A program made the position numbers and the translations under genes. This document shows, piece by piece, positions 59,901 to 64,000 of a stretch of 64,000 nt of DNA (the stretch's first letter is position 1; every line of letters begins with the position of its first letter). Source of the DNA: Butyricicoccus sp. (GTDB taxonomy: Bacteria > Bacillota > Clostridia > Oscillospirales > Butyricicoccaceae). The stretch is taken from contig JAHHRJ010000003.1 of assembly GCA_020025885.1 (NCBI GenBank), forward strand, positions 1-64,000. The letters run 5' to 3'. Under the pieces are notes generated by a model that saw only the letters and a list, made by a program, of their open reading frames with translations, made no database searches and was not told where the DNA came from.

Positions 59901-60707
59901 GGCGTACCGTCTCGTATGAACATCGGTCAGGTACTTGAGGTGCACCTGGGCTTTGCAGCGAAGAAGCTGGGCTGGAAGGTTGAGACCCCAGTATTCGACA
60001 GTGCATCCCAAAAGGATATCGAGGATATGCTGGTGAAGGCTGGCTATGATGCAGACGGCAAGAGCTGGCTGTATGACGGCAGAACCGGTGAGCGTTTTGA
60101 TAACCGCGTTACCGTTGGCTATATGTATTACCTCAAGCTGCACCATCTGGTTGATGATAAGATTCATGCACGTTCCACTGGTCCTTACTCGCTGGTTACC
60201 CAGCAGCCTTTGGGTGGTAAGGCGCAGTTCGGTGGTCAGCGTTTCGGTGAGATGGAAGTTTGGGCGCTGGAAGCATACGGCGCAGCATACACCCTTCAGG
60301 AGATTCTGACCGTTAAGTCGGATGATATCACCGGACGTGTTAAGACTTACGAAGCGATCGTTAAGGGTCACAATGTACCGCAGCCGGGTGTTCCGGAGTC
60401 CTTCAAGGTGCTGGTTAAGGAATTGCAGTCCCTGTGCCTCGATATCAAGGTGCTGGATGAAAACATGGAAGTCATCGAACTGTCTGAGGACGAAGAAGAA
60501 GAGACAGATTTCAATAACCGTGCAATGCCGGAAGAAACCGCTTCTGGCACTGATGCAGAGTTTGCAGAAGCTGGATTCGGCATCAATGACGCGGAGGATG
60601 GAGATACCGATCTGGGTGCTTTTGACAGCGCAGCAGAAGAAGCTGGCATAGAGGACGATGACTTCGCTGATGAAGACAATTACGGCGACGGTGATTTTGA
60701 CGAATAA
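56973..60707 (+). CDS. rpoB: RNA polymerase beta subunit
   Basis: Catalytic subunit of RNA polymerase, 1244 residues. It starts MMVKDVQHGKTTRKSFARIEE, the usual Firmicutes N-terminus, after GGAGTGATGG; 24 codons of open frame upstream are not supported. The rifampicin region SSPLSQFMDQNNPLAELTHK and RRLSALGPGGLSRDR carries wild-type residues at the common resistance sites. GRHGNKGVIS and GGKAQFGGQRFGEMEVWALE are intact. After the conserved end (EVIELSEDEEEE) the protein has an acidic tail of about 75 residues rich in Asp, Glu, Ala and Gly. rpoC follows after 28 bp. Confidence 0.97.
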   Translation: MMVKDVQHGKTTRKSFARIEEILEMPNLIEIQKKSYEWFLETGLREVFEDVSAITDYTGNLELTFLDYALDEPKYSIEECKARDATFACPLKVRVRLRNKETGEIKEQEIFMGEFPRMTQSGTFIFNGAERAIVSQIVRSPGVYYGRELDKTDKAILSATVIPYRGAWLEYETDMNDVFYVRIDKNRKIPITSLVRALGVKTDAEIIELFGEDERILATLERDPSKTAEEALIEIYKKMRPGEPPSVESATSLMDAMFFDTRRYDISAVGRYKYNKKLNIARRLANRKLLAPVTDPMTGEILAENGTILSRQEARHIASRGVNAVQVESNEGKLVKVFGNGMVDVDDFKDYLGGMGAEDLGIKEKVRFTVLKEIIDSGVTGDALKKTVTERIHDLIPKTIIVDDILATICYLLNIGNGVGVTDDIDHLGNRRLRCVGELLQNQVRIGFSRMERVIRERMTIQDLDTVTPQSLINIRPVTAAIKEFFGSSPLSQFMDQNNPLAELTHKRRLSALGPGGLSRDRASMEVRDVHYSHYGRMCPIETPEGPNIGLISYLATYARINDFGFIEAPYRIIDKETGRVTDEVRYMTADVEDEFIVCQAYEPLDENGCLKHERITCRMRDEIIEVDRKDVDLMDVSPRMMVSVATAFIPFLEHDDANRALMGANMQRQAVPLLKTEAPVVATGMEYKAAVDSGIIPLAETDGVVTRSTAREISVRYDNGEEKSYHLTKFLRSNQSTCINMRPIVNLGERVKKGDVLADGPSTDKGEIALGKNALIGFMTWEGYNYEDAVLLNERLVRDDVYTSIHIEEYESEARDTKLGPEEITRDVPNVGDDALRDLDERGIIRVGAEVHAGDILVGKVTPKGETELTAEERLLRAIFGEKAREVRDTSLRAPHGESGIVVDVKVFTRENGDELAPGVNMVVRCYIAQKRKISVGDKMAGRHGNKGVISRILPQEDMPFLEDGTPLDIVLNPLGVPSRMNIGQVLEVHLGFAAKKLGWKVETPVFDSASQKDIEDMLVKAGYDADGKSWLYDGRTGERFDNRVTVGYMYYLKLHHLVDDKIHARSTGPYSLVTQQPLGGKAQFGGQRFGEMEVWALEAYGAAYTLQEILTVKSDDITGRVKTYEAIVKGHNVPQPGVPESFKVLVKELQSLCLDIKVLDENMEVIELSEDEEEETDFNNRAMPEETASGTDAEFAEAGFGINDAEDGDTDLGAFDSAAEEAGIEDDDFADEDNYGDGDFDE

Positions 60708-60735
60708 CGCGGATACAGGAGGAGCTTTCTAAATT

Positions 60736-64000
<3,265 letters not shown>

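Noticed and set aside
59097..60371. A 424-codon minus-strand frame opposite rpoB
   Set aside because: Same reasoning: antisense shadow of a highly biased gene.

Overview
The window looks like chromosome of an anaerobic, spore-forming-lineage Firmicute of class Clostridia, probably a gut organism related to the Oscillospirales/Butyricicoccus-Agathobaculum group. This is inferred from the gene mix: threonyl-tRNA synthetase under T-box control, archaeal-type prolyl-tRNA synthetase, type III glutamine synthetase, electron-bifurcating NfnAB, meso-diaminopimelate dehydrogenase, a YlmC/YmxH-type sporulation-associated protein, secreted SLH-like proteins, and strong AGGAGG ribosome-binding sites. No 16S gene is present, so the assignment rests on gene content only.

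Layout. 1-190 is the tail of an IS200/IS605-type tnpB with its right end. 0.28-4.5 kb holds a YcxB-like protein, then a T-box leader with thrS and proS. 4.7-12.7 kb is an envelope region: an MscS channel, three paralogous SLH-like secreted proteins, L-lactate dehydrogenase (opposite strand) and a copper-amine-oxidase-N-like secreted protein. 12.8-16.7 kb has dapF with a HAD phosphatase (minus) and glutamine synthetase III. 16.8-19.2 kb is a small operon resembling the flavin-based extracellular electron transfer genes (ApbE, EetA-like, EetB-like) followed by a lipoprotein. 19.5-23.8 kb: threonine deaminase, a coiled-coil protein with an orphan fumarase beta subunit, and a polysaccharide deacetylase with YlmC/YmxH. 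24-26.8 kb: rpsB, tsf, tRNA-Leu(CAA), endonuclease III. 26.8-30.4 kb: a hydrolase/acyltransferase/zinc-ribbon membrane protein operon and a Crp/Fnr regulator. 30.9-33.4 kb: diaminopimelate dehydrogenase, a second tnpB remnant, methionine aminopeptidase. 33.7-39.3 kb is a complete ribose operon on the minus strand (rbsR-K-D-A-C-B) with a visible promoter and LacI-type operator. 39.6-47.4 kb: nfnA-nfnB, an amidase, BrnQ, a membrane glycosyltransferase and an AGCS alanine symporter. 47.6-55.4 kb is the least familiar part: a YwaF-like membrane protein, then a minus-strand operon encoding an Hsp90-like ATPase with an extra N-terminal domain and three paralogous helical-repeat proteins that share a CxxC motif, and a divergent unknown gene. 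55.6-64 kb: a second polysaccharide deacetylase, then rpoB and rpoC (cut by the window end).

Three families of small non-coding repeats are scattered between genes. Family B is a 160-bp MITE-like element with terminal inverted repeats and 4-bp target duplications (TATA or TTAA). Family C is a ~160-bp MITE-like element flanked by TA. Family A is a ~210-bp element that always lies directly behind an intrinsic terminator. They explain most of the long intergenic gaps.

The best candidate for an undescribed system is the Hsp90-like ATPase plus three CxxC helical-repeat partners (48545-54246). It has every catalytic landmark of the Hsp90 fold but carries an unfamiliar sensor-like N-terminal domain, and its partners have been duplicated twice in tandem.
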